From Mnemiopsis leidyi (taxonomy: Eukaryota; Ctenophora; Tentaculata; Lobata; Bolinopsidae), in contig JH154313.1 of assembly GCA_000226015.1 (NCBI GenBank), positions 103,814 through 150,815 on the forward strand: DNA of 47,002 nt, given 5' to 3'. Shown here piece after piece: positions 1 through 11,400 of this stretch; the stretch's first letter is position 1, and the number at the start of each line of letters is the position of its first letter. A model generated the notes under the pieces. The model saw nothing but the letters and a program-made list of their open reading frames with translations, ran no database searches and had not been told where the DNA came from. A program made the position numbers and the translations under genes.

Positions 1-182
1 TTCTCACACCCCACAGAGAGTTCCCCATCCATGTACTCTTTACAAGGACAGTAATTTTTATCATCTTCACCTTCGTTTTGAGTGGAGGAGGTCTTGACTG
101 GGCTCTTGATGACTTTCTTCCTTCCAGCTTGTCTCGTGTTCGTCTTGTTCGACTTGTTCGACTTGCCATCAGCATTCGTCAT
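1..182 (-). CDS. 5' end of a gene with a PHD-like zinc-finger start (partial)
   Basis: An open frame on the minus strand starts with ATG at 182 and runs without a stop through base 1, so the gene continues outside the window. The first ~40 residues are a basic, Ser/Thr/Asn/Lys-rich leader of low complexity. They are followed at about residues 44-60 by a Cys-x-Cys pair, a ten-residue spacer containing DGE, and a VGCE motif. That order resembles the start of a PHD-type zinc finger (Cys-x-Cys, acidic linker, hydrophobic-GC-D/E), which in known proteins reads histone tails. Only half of the finger is visible, so both the domain call and the function are tentative. The rest of the zinc ligands, including the His, would have to lie beyond base 1. 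Lysine-rich leaders are common in chromatin proteins, but this proves nothing alone. Confidence 0.5.
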   Translation of the reverse strand, partial: MTNADGKSNKSNKTNTRQAGRKKVIKSPVKTSSTQNEGEDDKNYCPCKEYMDGELSVGCE

Positions 183-913
183 ACCTCAAATTATTTGTAT
201 AATAGTAGTGTTGAAAGTATTAAAACTATGATACCCGACTCTCGCAGCTCAAAGCTGAAGGTTTCGTTAGAACGATAGACGGATATAATCTCGTCAAGTG
301 CTAAAGGGCTCTGATTAGTATAGAGCAATGCATTAATGAACATTTCATCATCTTGCATCTAAATATCAAATAAAAACAAAAAAGTGCCCAGTAAAAAGTG
401 CCCTTCCAAAGGTAGCGGTACATTTAACCTCAAGGAACTTAGATCGTCGACTTCCAATTGTTACTTTATTGAAGTCTAAATCACAAATCGTTATGGCTCA
501 AATCCTCCAATTATTCTACCCCCTAAAGTTAAACTTTTTTGTTTATAGTGTGGCACTGGGTGTTAGCAGGCCACTCCATATTTTATCCGATTCCATTTGG
601 CTGTTACTAGATTCACGTTGGAAGTTTCATGCAGACTATTGTGATTTCAACCAATTTGACCTCAATCCGATCTCCATTCTGACATCCACCCGATCTGGAT
701 AGCTCGGTGGTCTTTGGTTTGCACTCTGTCGATTACGAAATTGTTCACACATTCCCCAAATATGATAATCTGAAAATGAAATATGGAATTATTTAAGACT
801 TCCCGTTAAATCAAGTACAAGATTCGAACAACAATAACCAAGTATGACATCTACAATTCTAAGTAAAGATATCCAATTCCTTAGTGAAGATTTGCTCCTT
901 CTAAGTAAAGATT
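183..913. other. Intergenic stretch, nothing recognised
   Basis: AT-rich sequence upstream of the minus-strand PHD-like gene. The short open frames here show no family signature. It should contain the promoter of that gene, but no TATA box or other element can be assigned with confidence. Confidence 0.4.
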
Positions 914-997
914 AACGGGCGATGAGCGTCTAGAATTTCTTCTAGAAATGCATGAGAGCGCGTGATGGCCGCGACAGTATGTTATCAGCCTACAAAG
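914..997 (+). repeat. Interspersed repeat R1, copy 1
   Basis: This copy starts with AACGGGCGATG, continues through a small palindrome around TCTAGAATTTC, then GCGCGTGATGGCCGCGACAG, and ends at a GGTTATCAACC-like inverted motif followed by TACAA. The same order of motifs recurs at 18487-18598, 46665-46758 and 46968-47002. It has no coding capacity and looks like a short non-autonomous mobile element or the end of one. Confidence 0.7.
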
Positions 998-1515
998 TAA
1001 AGAGCTTTTGGCAAAATCGCATTTTGACTTATCACGTTAAACCTGAAATTGGGTACTGTTCTACCGAAATGAAACATTTTATGCTATATAACGGACTTTA
1101 AATCGATATTGAAAAGGTAAAATACGATTTTAGTAAAATAAATATAAAAAATATAAAAATGAATCAATAATAATCATAAACTATTAAACTATTTGACTTG
1201 TGTCATGAGCTGTTGTTGAGTACTTTATGTGTTCTGAAAGGGCATGGTTGTGTTATGTGGCTAGTAGTATGGCCGATTGATAAATATGGTTCAAGGTGCT
1301 CACACACACTCAAAAGAGCAAGCTAGTTTTTTCGGGATTAACGAAATGTGGTAAATGTCAAAAAATCATATTGTCCATGTGTCTTTCTTGGAAGACCACC
1401 TCCTCAAATAGCTATATGCCTATCATGTAGCAGTTGTTAAAAGAATTGATATACAGACGTTACTGTGTCAAACAATCTTACCTAACAAAAGTAATATATA
1501 TTTTTATCTTAGTAA

Positions 1516-1687
1516 ATGAAGTCTGAAGGTCGGTGGACAGTTAGCGGAGTACTTTTGGTGGCTGGGGTTGTGGCCCTATATATAACATTTGATGTTCCAT
1601 ATCTTCTTTTCATGAAAACTCGTATAGAACAGAGTGTGGACAACAAGATTGACATTCTTCATCTCTCTGCAGCGGGCCTTTTGATTG
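1516..1687 (+). CDS. Candidate first exon of the tetraspanin gene
   Basis: The exon opens with ATG at 1516 and reads 57 codons plus one base to a GT donor at 1688 (ATTG|gtaatc). The protein has a short charged start (MKSEGRW), a hydrophobic segment at residues 8-27, a charged loop at about residues 34-46, and the beginning of a second hydrophobic segment (LHLSAAGLLIG). This fits TM1, the small extracellular loop and the start of TM2 of a tetraspanin. The phase (+1) matches the phase at which the TM3 exon at 4215 begins. At least one further exon (end of TM2 with the usual Gly/Cys motif, start of TM3) would be needed between them and I could not find it. The assignment rests on layout and phase, not on a family motif. 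Confidence 0.4.
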
Positions 1688-1770
1688 GTAATCTGGTTTC
1701 CTGTCAAGATTTAAGAATGGGGAAGTTGCTCAAAGGGGGGGGGGTCCACTTTTCAACTAATTTTTTTTCC

Positions 1771-1830
1771 ATCTCTAATTCATTTTTGCCGAAGGCAAAA
1801 AAGTAAAGTAGATGGTTTAAAGTGGTCGGA
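1771..1830 (+). repeat. Short hairpin-bearing repeat R3, copy 1
   Basis: A TTTTTGCC-GA-GGCAAAAA hairpin is followed by AGTAAAGTAGATGGTTTAAA and GTGGTCG. The same block occurs in reverse orientation at 31802-31868. A poly-G run (1737-1744) lies just upstream. Confidence 0.6.
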
Positions 1831-1950
1831 TTTTGGGGTGGGGTGGGGTAAATAAAATAAATAGAGGTAAACATGTGTTAAACTCCCCCAGAAGACCATA
1901 GGAAGGCACCTTTTAGGGCTGCTCCTATGTAAAATCATTCAGATGTTGTA

Positions 1951-2098
1951 AGGGATGATATAAATTGTAAATGCATGATGTGCGGCGCACAGTATGTACA
2001 CCAGTCATGTCTGCAGGTCTGTACTCTGATATCAGATATGTCTGGATTTAGGCATGCTAAATCTGTCAGCAAGCTAATGGGAAATAGCGGACAGCTAT
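1951..2098 (+). pseudogene. Fragment with a zinc-finger-like Cys/His pattern
   Basis: A short frame, bounded by stops and without a Met start, reads DDINCKCMMCGAQYVHQSCL and then about 25 further residues. The C-x-C, C-x2-C, H-x2-C spacing matches the second half of a PHD finger. It lies between genes, has no visible splice context and is closed by a stop. I read it as a decayed fragment of a chromatin-type or transposon-encoded finger. It could instead be an isolated exon of an unrecognised gene. Confidence 0.3.
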
Positions 2099-2099
2099 A

Positions 2100-3426
2100 A
2101 AATAGCAGGAATAAGCAAGAAGCTGAGAAGACGTGCCTTACAACATAAGGTAGTGGGTGGTTGGCGGAAATAGTGAATAACTAAAGAAAATGGCGGGTAT
2201 AGCTAGCAAAAAATAGAGTAAATTTAACAATATTGGTGTCCATGTAGATTGTTGTAGTTAAACCTTATGATTAAACGCTAAAAAACAGTTTAACAAATTA
2301 TCACTACCTTAACCTTACTAAAAAAAATATGGCATGGTGGAGGAAATGTATTTAATGAGCAACAGGAAATAAGTCAACAAAATAGGACGTAACAGCCCCA
2401 ACAACATCGAGTTGCCCACGTTAACAATATCTAGAGTTTTAGGAACATGCAGCACTTAGCATGAGAGTTCTTGACGCAATGTTGCCGCCATTAAGTGCTT
2501 CGTATCTTTAAGTTTCACCTAGACTTTGTAGCTTCGACTGCCTTTCCCTGTTCAAGGTCCATGCTCGCGAGTTGTGCTTAGACCTTAGTAATATGTTTAC
2601 CATAAATAGTCAAAACACTTTAGTTTTAAACCACCGTTACCATGTTGATGTCACAAATTGCCTCCGCAAAGTTATTCTTCGCTGAATATATATTTGTGAG
2701 TTTATCACCGTTGTGCGACGTACGTATCACTATCAGAGTATTACTCCAAAGTATTATGTCGATTTGATATTCAATTCTAATGCTTATCTGACTTATCTAT
2801 GGTTTTAAGTTTATGCTCAACTGTGGCCAATCAATTCATTCTTAATTTATATTTTATATTTCTTAAATATCACTTTAAGTGTTATTTTGTGATATCACGA
2901 TAATATCAATAGATTATGTGACAGTACAATTATATGAGGACACGCATAACAATCCAGCGTTATGGTTATAGACACATCGCAAATCTGGGCCGATTGAATC
3001 AGCTATCGTAATTCCTTCACGAATCACATACCTCATGAATCGCGCTCGTCTGCACCTGATTTCACTTTCATTATCAATGTATAGATATATTTGACTAGAT
3101 GTAATGCGAGAGCAGTGTATCGGCCACCGCAAGCTAATGAAACTAAAACTTCCAACAAAATTTAAGCAAAAAAATAGACCTAGTCAGTAGTCAAAGTCAA
3201 ACTATTTTACTGCACCGTCGAAATTATCCATGTCCGGAGTTTTTAATAGCTAAGATTTCACTGCTGGTTTTAAGTTTTCAAAACGGAAAATTAGTACATA
3301 TCTTCTGAAGCCAGTTTCATCACACAAGTTGCAGTAAAATTGTTCCAGTTTTACGGCCAATTTTTAACTGTAGCTTCTGTGGTATTTCATGGGCAGTCTT
3401 TTCGGCAGAAATTATTTTTATAATAT
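2100..3426. other. AT-rich non-coding stretch
   Basis: No coding signature was found on either strand. If 1516-1687 is the first tetraspanin exon, this is part of its first intron(s) and should hide the missing TM2-TM3 exon. Confidence 0.4.
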
Positions 3427-3546
3427 ATCTGCTGCTCAAATTCAATTGCTTTAAGCATTAGCAGAGGGCAAATGGAAGAAGCTTCATTAGAATTTGAGAG
3501 ATGGAAATCCAGTGTCGGCCTGAGACCTAACTAAGCAGGCGCAATT
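3427..3546 (+). repeat. Interspersed repeat R2, copy 1
   Basis: It begins with ATCTGCTGCTCAA, passes through GAGATGGAAATCCAGTGT and ends with CCTGAGACCTAACTAAGC plus GGGCGCAAT-like bases. Copies are at 8597-8712 (+) and 31126-31242 (-). The copies differ by substitutions and small indels but keep the same order over about 115 bp, which suggests a dispersed SINE- or MITE-like family. Confidence 0.75.
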
Positions 3547-3570
3547 CTTCTTTCCTATTAAGGTCTGAAC

Positions 3571-3594
3571 ATACATACATACATACATACATAA
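3571..3594. repeat. (CATA)n microsatellite
   Basis: Six consecutive four-base units of CATA/ATAC. Confidence 0.9.
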
Positions 3595-4214
3595 GGTCTG
3601 AACCCCTGAACGGAGGAGGGGGTTTGAACTTTGAACTATAATTGTGTTGATAAATGTGTTGCAATGATATGTGAACAACACCCTAATAGGGGGCCCCTAA
3701 ATCATTGTTCTCATTGCAATCAAGACTATGATTAACTTAAAATTAACTGAACCACCTTGAAACTAGACATTAAAACAGTACATTTCAGTTATCTGCATAA
3801 TGTTTGCAACGCTTGTAATCTTCAACAACAAACAAACCTCTGAGTTGAGCGAGACAAGACCAAAACGAACTTTCCCTTTTGTTTTCATTGGTAGGTGTCA
3901 ACTACTTCTACACAATAAGATAACCATTTTAGTTTTTACAGGAAACGTAGGCTCAGATTAACTGCCACTGTTGTAACTGTCATTTCGCAGCGGAATTTGG
4001 CAAAACTATTTTGCGATGAACCTGACTTAAGCTGATAAATAAATTAACGCCCCTTACATCAGTGATGTAAAAGCAAGTTATTTTCTATGTTCATTTGATA
4101 CATCGGTGGCCACTCTTCTTTTAGCTCAACGCATTTCTACAAAGGTTTCAGTAAATGGCTTTAACATTTGAAATTCCCTGACTGACTGGTTATCGTTCAT
4201 CTCCATTATCCCAG

Positions 4215-7200
4215 TGTTTCTTCTCCTGCTCCACTTCATACTGACAGTGGTGGTCGGTGCCAAGATCAGTGATCATGAAAAAGACCGTCTCAAAGAGTAT
4301 GTTTCTAACTACTGGAAGTACCAGACCAACTCAGTTAACCAACGCTACGTAGATGATATACAGGTTAAGTTTATATTGTTATTGTATTTTCCTCTGATAT
4401 TGTCCAGCATAACAGTAGCTTTGAAGGTTAAGAATTGTTAAGCTTTTTACTTCAGGATGGTCTGTATTAAAAATTAAAACACTTTTATTCATGACCTGTG
4501 TTGAAATCCTTCTGTACAAATTTAACAGTTTTCGAATGACATATTTCGAATAACATTTATAAAATAATATCCGAAAAGCATTAGTGATCTAGTTACTATC
4601 CATTTTCAAAACATCTTATATCAAATATGGGATTCAAGGATGACAGTGTGATCGGTGGATGTAACATTATCATTCCGTTTTCATAGGTTAGTCACAGAGT
4701 GCCACAATGTCAATTACACCGTTAACTTTCAGATTTCCCTCTCATGCTGCGGAGTGAGCTCTGTTGATGACTACGGCACTCTTAACATTCCACCCAGCTG
4801 CTGTGACAACACTGGGTGTGACAAAGCTAGGGCTCACGATCTCGGGTATTGATATGACTCACCATGTTGTACAAAGTTACGATATACATACTACCTGGCT
4901 TGTTTAGTGGGTGAAATTAAATTATATTTACCCTATTTAATAATAACTTGGCCCGTGAATTTTGTCCTGTGGCTAATAATATATATAGAAAATGTTGGTT
5001 TCTCGTCTATAATATATTCTATAACAATTTTAGGGTTTCGGCGCCGGTCATTTTCATCATTTTGAACATTTGATTACAGAAATTTAAAAATTATGACCAT
5101 TTGACGATCTTATCCTGACTCAATCAAATGGTGAAAAATTCGTCAACATATCTCAATTTCCCCTTTAGTTCGATATTGTTAATGAACGGATTTTATTCAT
5201 AAAATTTCTTTTTTGGGTTACATAACTGTTCATGTTTTTAGATGAACGGCCATAACCGTGGGCTTAAACAGCATTTTTACAGATGTTATAAGAAGATTTC
5301 TACACTTCTTGTCACACAGACAATTCTCCCTATTATGGCCAGCGGTAAGATATCTTGATAAACTCAGAGAATTCTCCCCATTACATATCTGATATAAGAT
5401 TGCTGGTTTGTGTCATAAGTTGCCTTTTATTTATAGTCTGCGACATGGTAGTATTTTTCTATTGATATTGATCAAGATTGGACAAAATTTCGATCTATTC
5501 TTGAATATTTTCCATCATTAAACGCAAGGAAGTTCGACACGCACGGAACTTCGACAGCCAAAGTTCGACTAACTGTGCTCCAGTCGAACTTCCGTGCGTG
5601 TCGAACTACAGTTCAAGTAGCGCACGAAAGTTCGACATATTATCGCATTTCCACATTAATGCATGTCGGATCACGTCTAACATCAGTGGCTCAGTAAATC
5701 CAGTCCACAGGCGGTCACGTCTCTTTTGGGTCACATCTTTACTATAATACTTGATCGCATGCGGGAGGTCTGTCAATAGAGAGAACTTTCTGCATGATAG
5801 ACACCCTACTTACACTTATAGGGTGTCTAATGTCTATCATGTAGACATTAGACCACGCTTCATGTATCACTTTGTATCACTTTGTATTGTATCACTTGTA
5901 TCACTACTAGGGGGTAGCCGGTAGCAACCTTTTTTGTGAACCCGGACGAAAATTTGACGACAAATCGATTGAGAATAGTCTCGAGGTTCAAAAATTTTTG
6001 GTTAAAAGTGATTTTCTGGGGCAGGGCCATTTGTTTTTCGCGGTAAATTTTGCCAAATTTCGCGGTGCTGCGACAAGCCAGAATGCCGAATTTCGCGGCA
6101 GTTTCGCGGCAAAAAATGCTAATTCGCGGCAATTTCGCGGCAAAAATTGTAAATTCTCAACAAACAAAACACATTGCCCTGCTTAGCAGACGATCGGGGC
6201 CTCTTACTAGCAGGTGGTGAGGCAGACACCTCATCGATCTAGACCTCTTATTGAGGAAGCGATCCATAAACAATCAATATTTAAGTATCAATCGAGATAA
6301 GCTTAATCAGACAATAAGCAAGGTGTGGTGAACAAGGTATAATGATTCGTTAAATTCGATGAGAAGATTATCCGGCTTTATTACAAATTATAACGTTTGG
6401 TCAAATTTAGTAACGTTTGGTCAAATTTAGTAAGGTTTGGTCAACTTTTGCAACGTTTGGGCTAATTTTGTAACGTTCGGTCAAATTCCAAAAATTCGAT
6501 ATGTTTGCTTACGAATACATGAAATTTCGCGATTTCTCGCAGGAAAGGGATGACATCGCGACATGCCGCGGATAATTGTAAATTTCGCGATTTATCGCAG
6601 AAGAACGCCAATTTCGCGATTCGTCGCGGAAAACTGTGCAAATTTCGCGATTTCGACACCACCGCGATAAACAAATAGCCCTGCTCTGGGGTGGTTGCCA
6701 CTACCCTGATATTCTGTGGCCCACTCCCTTGGCTGGCATTTTGTACCTTTTTTCATCCTTCTATCGATTGCTCTGCCTTACAGTCATCGAAGTGGATAAT
6801 TTACGACACAAACTGTTATAGCCTGACGCAAATTCCTTCTAATTTTAGAGCTGGTTAGCACAGAGATTTCTTTGTCCAGTATTGACCGGTCGTCTAGATC
6901 GAGGAAAAATGCCAACCGTTCTTCTTTTTCCCCACAGGTGTCAAATCCTGGTAGCTAAAATCCAGGACTCCGTAAATGAATACTATGACCATATTAACAA
7001 TAAGTATAAACCGCAACAGACCTTAAGAGTCTAGAAGCTGTGGCTGCTTTTACCAGGGCGACCGGCGAATTGTTGTGGGTAGAGGCCTCTTTGGTCCTTA
7101 CCCACTTTAGTAGGCAAAATTTTAATACATAAACTATTGGTAAATTCTAAAATAAAGACTCAAATGGTTTGCATCCTTTAATGTACGCTTTTTTTAAAAG

Positions 7201-7333
7201 AAGACATCATGCCTCAGGATTGTGTTTGATAATTGTCGGAGTGAACATATCCGGACTAATCAGGCTGCGATACGGAAAAGGACGTAATCAGATAAGAAGT
7301 GAACTGACTCGGCCACTTATCCAGGACGAGTAA
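4215..7333 (+). CDS. Tetraspanin, TM3 to C-terminus (exons 4215-4363, 4733-4845, 5283-5344, 7218-7333)
   Basis: Four exons with AG/GT borders and matching phases. Exon 4215-4363 gives TM3 (VFLLLLHFILTVVVGAK) and the first helix of the large extracellular loop. Exon 4733-4845 carries the family hallmark SCCGVSS plus a second PPSCC pair. Exon 5283-5344 closes the loop with a GCYKK motif and starts TM4. Exon 7218-7333 completes TM4 (LCLIIVGVNISGLI) and a 20-residue basic cytoplasmic tail ending PLIQDE and a stop. The CCG motif, PxxCC and GC before TM4 are diagnostic of tetraspanins, which organise membrane microdomains by lateral association with receptors and adhesion proteins. The N-terminal half probably begins at 1516, but the linking exon was not found. 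The large loop is short (roughly 90 residues). The last two exons are duplicated downstream at 8435 and 12991. Confidence 0.85.
5531..5607. repeat. Near-perfect inverted repeat (hairpin)
   Basis: Arms 5531-5555 and 5583-5607 are reverse complements at 24 of 25 positions, around the motif TTCGACACGCACGGAA, separated by 27 bases. The core AGTTCGAC recurs inside the loop and at about 5630. It lies in the tetraspanin intron between the loop-closing and TM4 exons. Confidence 0.85.
6021..6684. mobile_element. Terminal-inverted-repeat element(s), MITE-like
   Basis: GCAGGGCCATTTGTTTTTCG at 6021 is mirrored by the reverse complement at 6661-6684 and, more loosely, at 6158-6182. The result is a 162-bp element or half-element (6021-6182) and an outer 664-bp structure. 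Inside are many copies of TTTCGCGG/CCGCGAAA in both orientations. No transposase frame is visible, so a non-autonomous DNA transposon, possibly two nested or fused copies, is the best reading. Confidence 0.65.
6391..6490. repeat. 20-bp tandem repeat, five units
   Basis: Five units of exactly 20 bp with the consensus TAACGTTTGGTCAAATTTAG, the first two identical and the later three diverged. It sits inside the 6021-6684 inverted-repeat structure. Confidence 0.9.
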
Positions 7334-7748
7334 TGTTGTTTGTGGACGTTCTTTAAGTCGCTGTTTTAGTTGCTACGTTTTACCAAAAGCGATGGTGGTA
7401 TTTGAGTTTCCCGTTTCCTTGACTGATCAATAAGATATAAAGCTCATGCACCCTGTGCGAAGGCCTTTATTCGAATAACGATGTGCCACCATCAAAACTA
7501 AGGTTGCATTTGCATCTAATTGTTTTTTATGTGCTGTTTAAACTTATTTTAATTGATTGTATAGGTGACATTTTGTGACTTTGTATCTTGATTGTTGTTT
7601 TACCTTGATTTTAAGATTTTTTGTTGGATTAAATCCAATGTTTACTTTTGCTAATCAGTTATTATATCAGTCCATAGATTGTTCGTTACACGTAAACTCG
7701 ATGGGCTGTATTTTTGTAACACTCCTGCGCTACCTGATATCTAACAAC

Positions 7749-7986
7749 ATGGTCCGGAGTTTTACTGTACGTGATGTCTAACAAAATTTATCAGTACACA
7801 GTATGGCATGGTAATGACATCATGAAAAACTCATTAAATGAGTTGTACTTCGCAGCAGATAAGATGGGCGTCTGCTGCAATCTTCTACATGATGACGTCA
7901 TTTGCTATCGTTGCTGCCAACAAGAGTGTTCTTTCTATTTACAAGTTAGCGTTATTGATTGATTTTACTGAAAAATCTGTATTTGC
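7749..7986 (+). repeat. 238-bp duplicated block, copy 1
   Basis: The block matches 14393-14630 over its full 238 bp without indels. I count five substitutions (about 98% identity). It lies after the tetraspanin stop at 7333. A 63-codon frame is open in both copies, but it has no recognisable motif and two or three of the few changes alter residues, so I do not call it a gene. It contains several small palindromes (AACTCATTAAATGAGTT, GATGACGTCAT). Confidence 0.85.
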
Positions 7987-8434
7987 AGATTATTTTTGCA
8001 TCACTTTTTAAAGCCTTTCTGTATCTAACCTCAAGCATTATTTCCATCCTCTTCTTTTGGGACCAAAATAGCAGTCGTAGGTGGTTGAAACTTAGGTGGT
8101 TGAATTAACTTGATAAATTAATTTAGAGAAATTAAACCACCTGTCCCTTTGTTGAAAGGAGATGATTGGGGTCCCATGCCGTTAGCCCATAACAATTTTT
8201 TGGTTTTGGCTTTTGGCTGTTGTCATGGTCCTCATTTTGACCATTTGACCATATAACTGGATATGAAGATCTTATCCTGACTCGGTCAAATTGTGAAAAA
8301 ACTGGTCAACGTATCACCATTCTCCCTCTAGTTGGATACTGTCTATAACAATCTCAGGATTTTATTCATAACATTTTATTTTGGGTTACTTTTAATGTTT
8401 TAAGGTGACCGTGGATTTAACATAATTTTTACAG

Positions 8435-11400
8435 ATTTTATGAAAAGATTTCTACACTCCTTGTGACACAGACAATTCTTTCTATCATGACCAGTGGTGA
8501 GTAATCTTTATAAACTCAGAGAATCCTCCCCATCACGTTAAGGGTGGAGTAAGTTTGCTGGTTGTTGTAATAAGTTGCCTTATTTTTGTAGTTCTACTAT
8601 TACTGTTGCTCAATTGCTTCTAGTAGAGAGCAGATACTACCTCCATTAGAAGTTTAGAGTTGAAGAGATGGAAATTTTGTGTCCACCTGAGATCTAACTA
8701 AGCGGGCTCAATATTTCATTATTTCGTCGTATCAAAGGCATTTTGAGTAATATGATAAGTGACTTGTTAAGATAAGAACACTAAAATTCTGGGAAAATTA
8801 ATAAATTGGAAAAGCTGCCAGTTCAGCAATTGAAAGTTCTTTTGCTCCTAATTCTCTTCCAGTATATACTCCGTGGTTACATAGTCCGCGATGTCAGAAC
8901 CCCGAGTCACCATCATTTTCATAGCCGTATACTCGGCCCCGGACAGCACCTCTAGCCACTCTGATAAGTTTTTGCAAAATGTCATGTCCTCGTTGTGCAC
9001 AACACCATCCGACGTAGTTATCTGGTACATGTTAGCTTCTCCAGCCGCTGTTTTCATCTCGAAGTTGTAGTCCGTCACGTAATCCAGGTTAAAGCGAGGG
9101 GACGAACACATGCCGCCGGATTCGAGGTAGAATCGCTTGTAGGCGGACAATTCAAATTTGTCTTCTATCCTGTTTGCGTACAGAATGAAGTTTGTTTGCC
9201 CTATCCGTTCTCCAGCTCCGTTGTAAAAGTAGATAGATTGAGATAGGTACTGAGATTTATCGACCTCTTTCTGCTGCGTGAACTTCACAATGAAATCGGG
9301 GAATTTAGAAGCCTCAAACGGTCCGATTTTACTTGTTGTTGCGTTATATATCGGTGTCCACTCTGTAAATTATTCTAAAATAGTCTCTTAAGAGGTTAAT
9401 TTGATATTACCATAATTAAATATAATGTACAGATTACTGTGAGTCATAATACATTCTCACGCGGCATTAATTTTAAGTGTAGTTTAGAATTGCATAAATT
9501 ATCGAGGCTAGTGACTACCTACTATGAATTAGAATTCTCAAATATATTTTTACTTACCAGATGTTTTGCAGTCGAATGATCCAGTTTCACAAAACTTTGA
9601 CAATCTATTTTCGACTCGAGTACATCGCTTTATTTTTCGGTTGATAGTCATCGCATCTCCCCCAGCCTGGCAACTTGTAAAGATTTTTGGACTGAAACCG
9701 TTCGTTAGGCACTTTTTGAACTTTTTAGCTTTTCTTTCGCAGGATTTGCCAGCTTCTAAGGCGATCGATAATAGAAGTACACCAAGACACAGCCTCAGCA
9801 TGCTCATTATTAACTGAGGTAATTTAAATTGTGAGATAACTTTCTACACACTTAATGATAATCTATTATCATTATGATTATGATTTTGATTATGAAGCTA
9901 TAAAGCTAAACAGGTCTTCAAAAAATAAAGTAAAACACGACACAGGACAAGGATGAATTAAGGTACACTCAACTCAAAACGAAACTGTGACGGGCTCAAG
10001 GGCGTAGCTAGGATTTTTGGAAGAGTGGATCCCAAGCAGAGGTCTTGGGGCGCAGCCCCCAGTAGGGTACATGGGCATTGGGCGGAGCCCCTTGTTGGGG
10101 GCTAGGGGGCGGAGCCCCCCTAAAAATTTTTAGGAAATTTTGACTCCGGAAGGCAACTAAAGAATGAAGAAATCGTTAGCATAGGAGGCTTTTTTATTTT
10201 ATTTCCCAAATCTTTATCTGTTCAATAAAATTACAATTGTTTTTTTTTCTATGCAACACCTCATTCAGTTGCGTATTTTAACTCCCATTCGGGGAGTTGT
10301 TATAAAAAATAAGCGACGGCATTACACAGGAAATTCGGGGGCCGCCTCACACAAAGAAAGCAGCCGCAATTCTTGTTGTTATAGCTGCTAGAGCCGTAAG
10401 ATTTTCTGGAAACGTGTAGTAGAACATTAAACACATATCTAGCTGAAAATTCTTCAAAATCTCGACAAAAATGTTTCCAAAATTTTGGGGGCAAATCTGA
10501 ACAGGCCACCCTCACTTTTTCAAATTTAAAATTTGTCAGCCTTAAATTTTATGGATTTAAACTGCCTTGATAAATAGAAAATTTTATGCTGGAAAATTCG
10601 GTTAATACTTGTAAAATTAAAATGTTCAGAAATACCCCTGCTAAAATTTTAAGGGAGCATATCTGAACAAAGAAAAAAAATCAAAATATTTTCAAAACAA
10701 ACCCTGATCAACATTTTTCAATCGTCAGATCATGCATTTCTTAACACAATAAGAGTTATGAAGTCCAGTTCAGAAGTTTTCAACTTCTATATTTTTTCAC
10801 TCACGTGGCCTTAATGTCGATTTGTCCTGACCTACCCTATTTCATAAGACTAGATAGGCATTATCTAAGAAATGAAAAATTGACCTTTTTATAAATTGAC
10901 CATAGGGATATTTGGCAATTGGCGATAACTGACCAGAAAGATGATTTTTTGCAATCTGGGCAAAAAAAAAGAATCGAAAAACTACAACAAGTTTCTGAAT
11001 AGTCTTCTCTAGTTTATAACGCATACGTCTAGTAGACACGTTAATTAAAGACTGGGGAAAATATGATTTAGGAATAGTTTGAGGGGCTCATCCGTTTTGC
11101 CGCTCATTGAAGCAAGATCGAAAAAGTGGCATTTGACGTTGTAGCTAAACAGAAATGTTGCATTGATTTATTTATTCGAGATGCTCCCTTATTTATTTGA
11201 GATACGCCCTTGCCTCATGGAAACGTCGGAAATCGCTTGATCTAAGACCGAGCATTGCTGTACATCTTTTTGCTTAAACACGTGACACCCAAGTTTGTTG
11301 TTTGTATGTCACGTGGCAACCCCTAATTTTTGTACGTGACACACAGAGTTTATGCTACAGGTTAGCTTGTAAACGGTCGTAGATCACGCGATTTCCGACG

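Noticed and set aside
6937..7033. A stop-terminated frame after a CACAG acceptor (CQILVAKIQDSVNEYYDHIN...) as the last tetraspanin exon
   Set aside because: Its phase does not join to the preceding exon without a stop and it has no TM4. Exon 7218-7333 fits the phase perfectly and supplies TM4 and the tail.
7771..7962. 63-codon Cys-rich frame (also at 14415-14606) as a duplicated peptide gene
   Set aside because: No signal peptide, no acceptor or start context, and most of the few differences between copies change residues; the conservation is explained by recent duplication.
8591..8632. VLLLLLLNCF frame after a TTGTAG acceptor as a TM4 exon for the duplicated tetraspanin
   Set aside because: The bases belong to repeat R2, which occurs elsewhere without this context, and the frame stops after ten residues.
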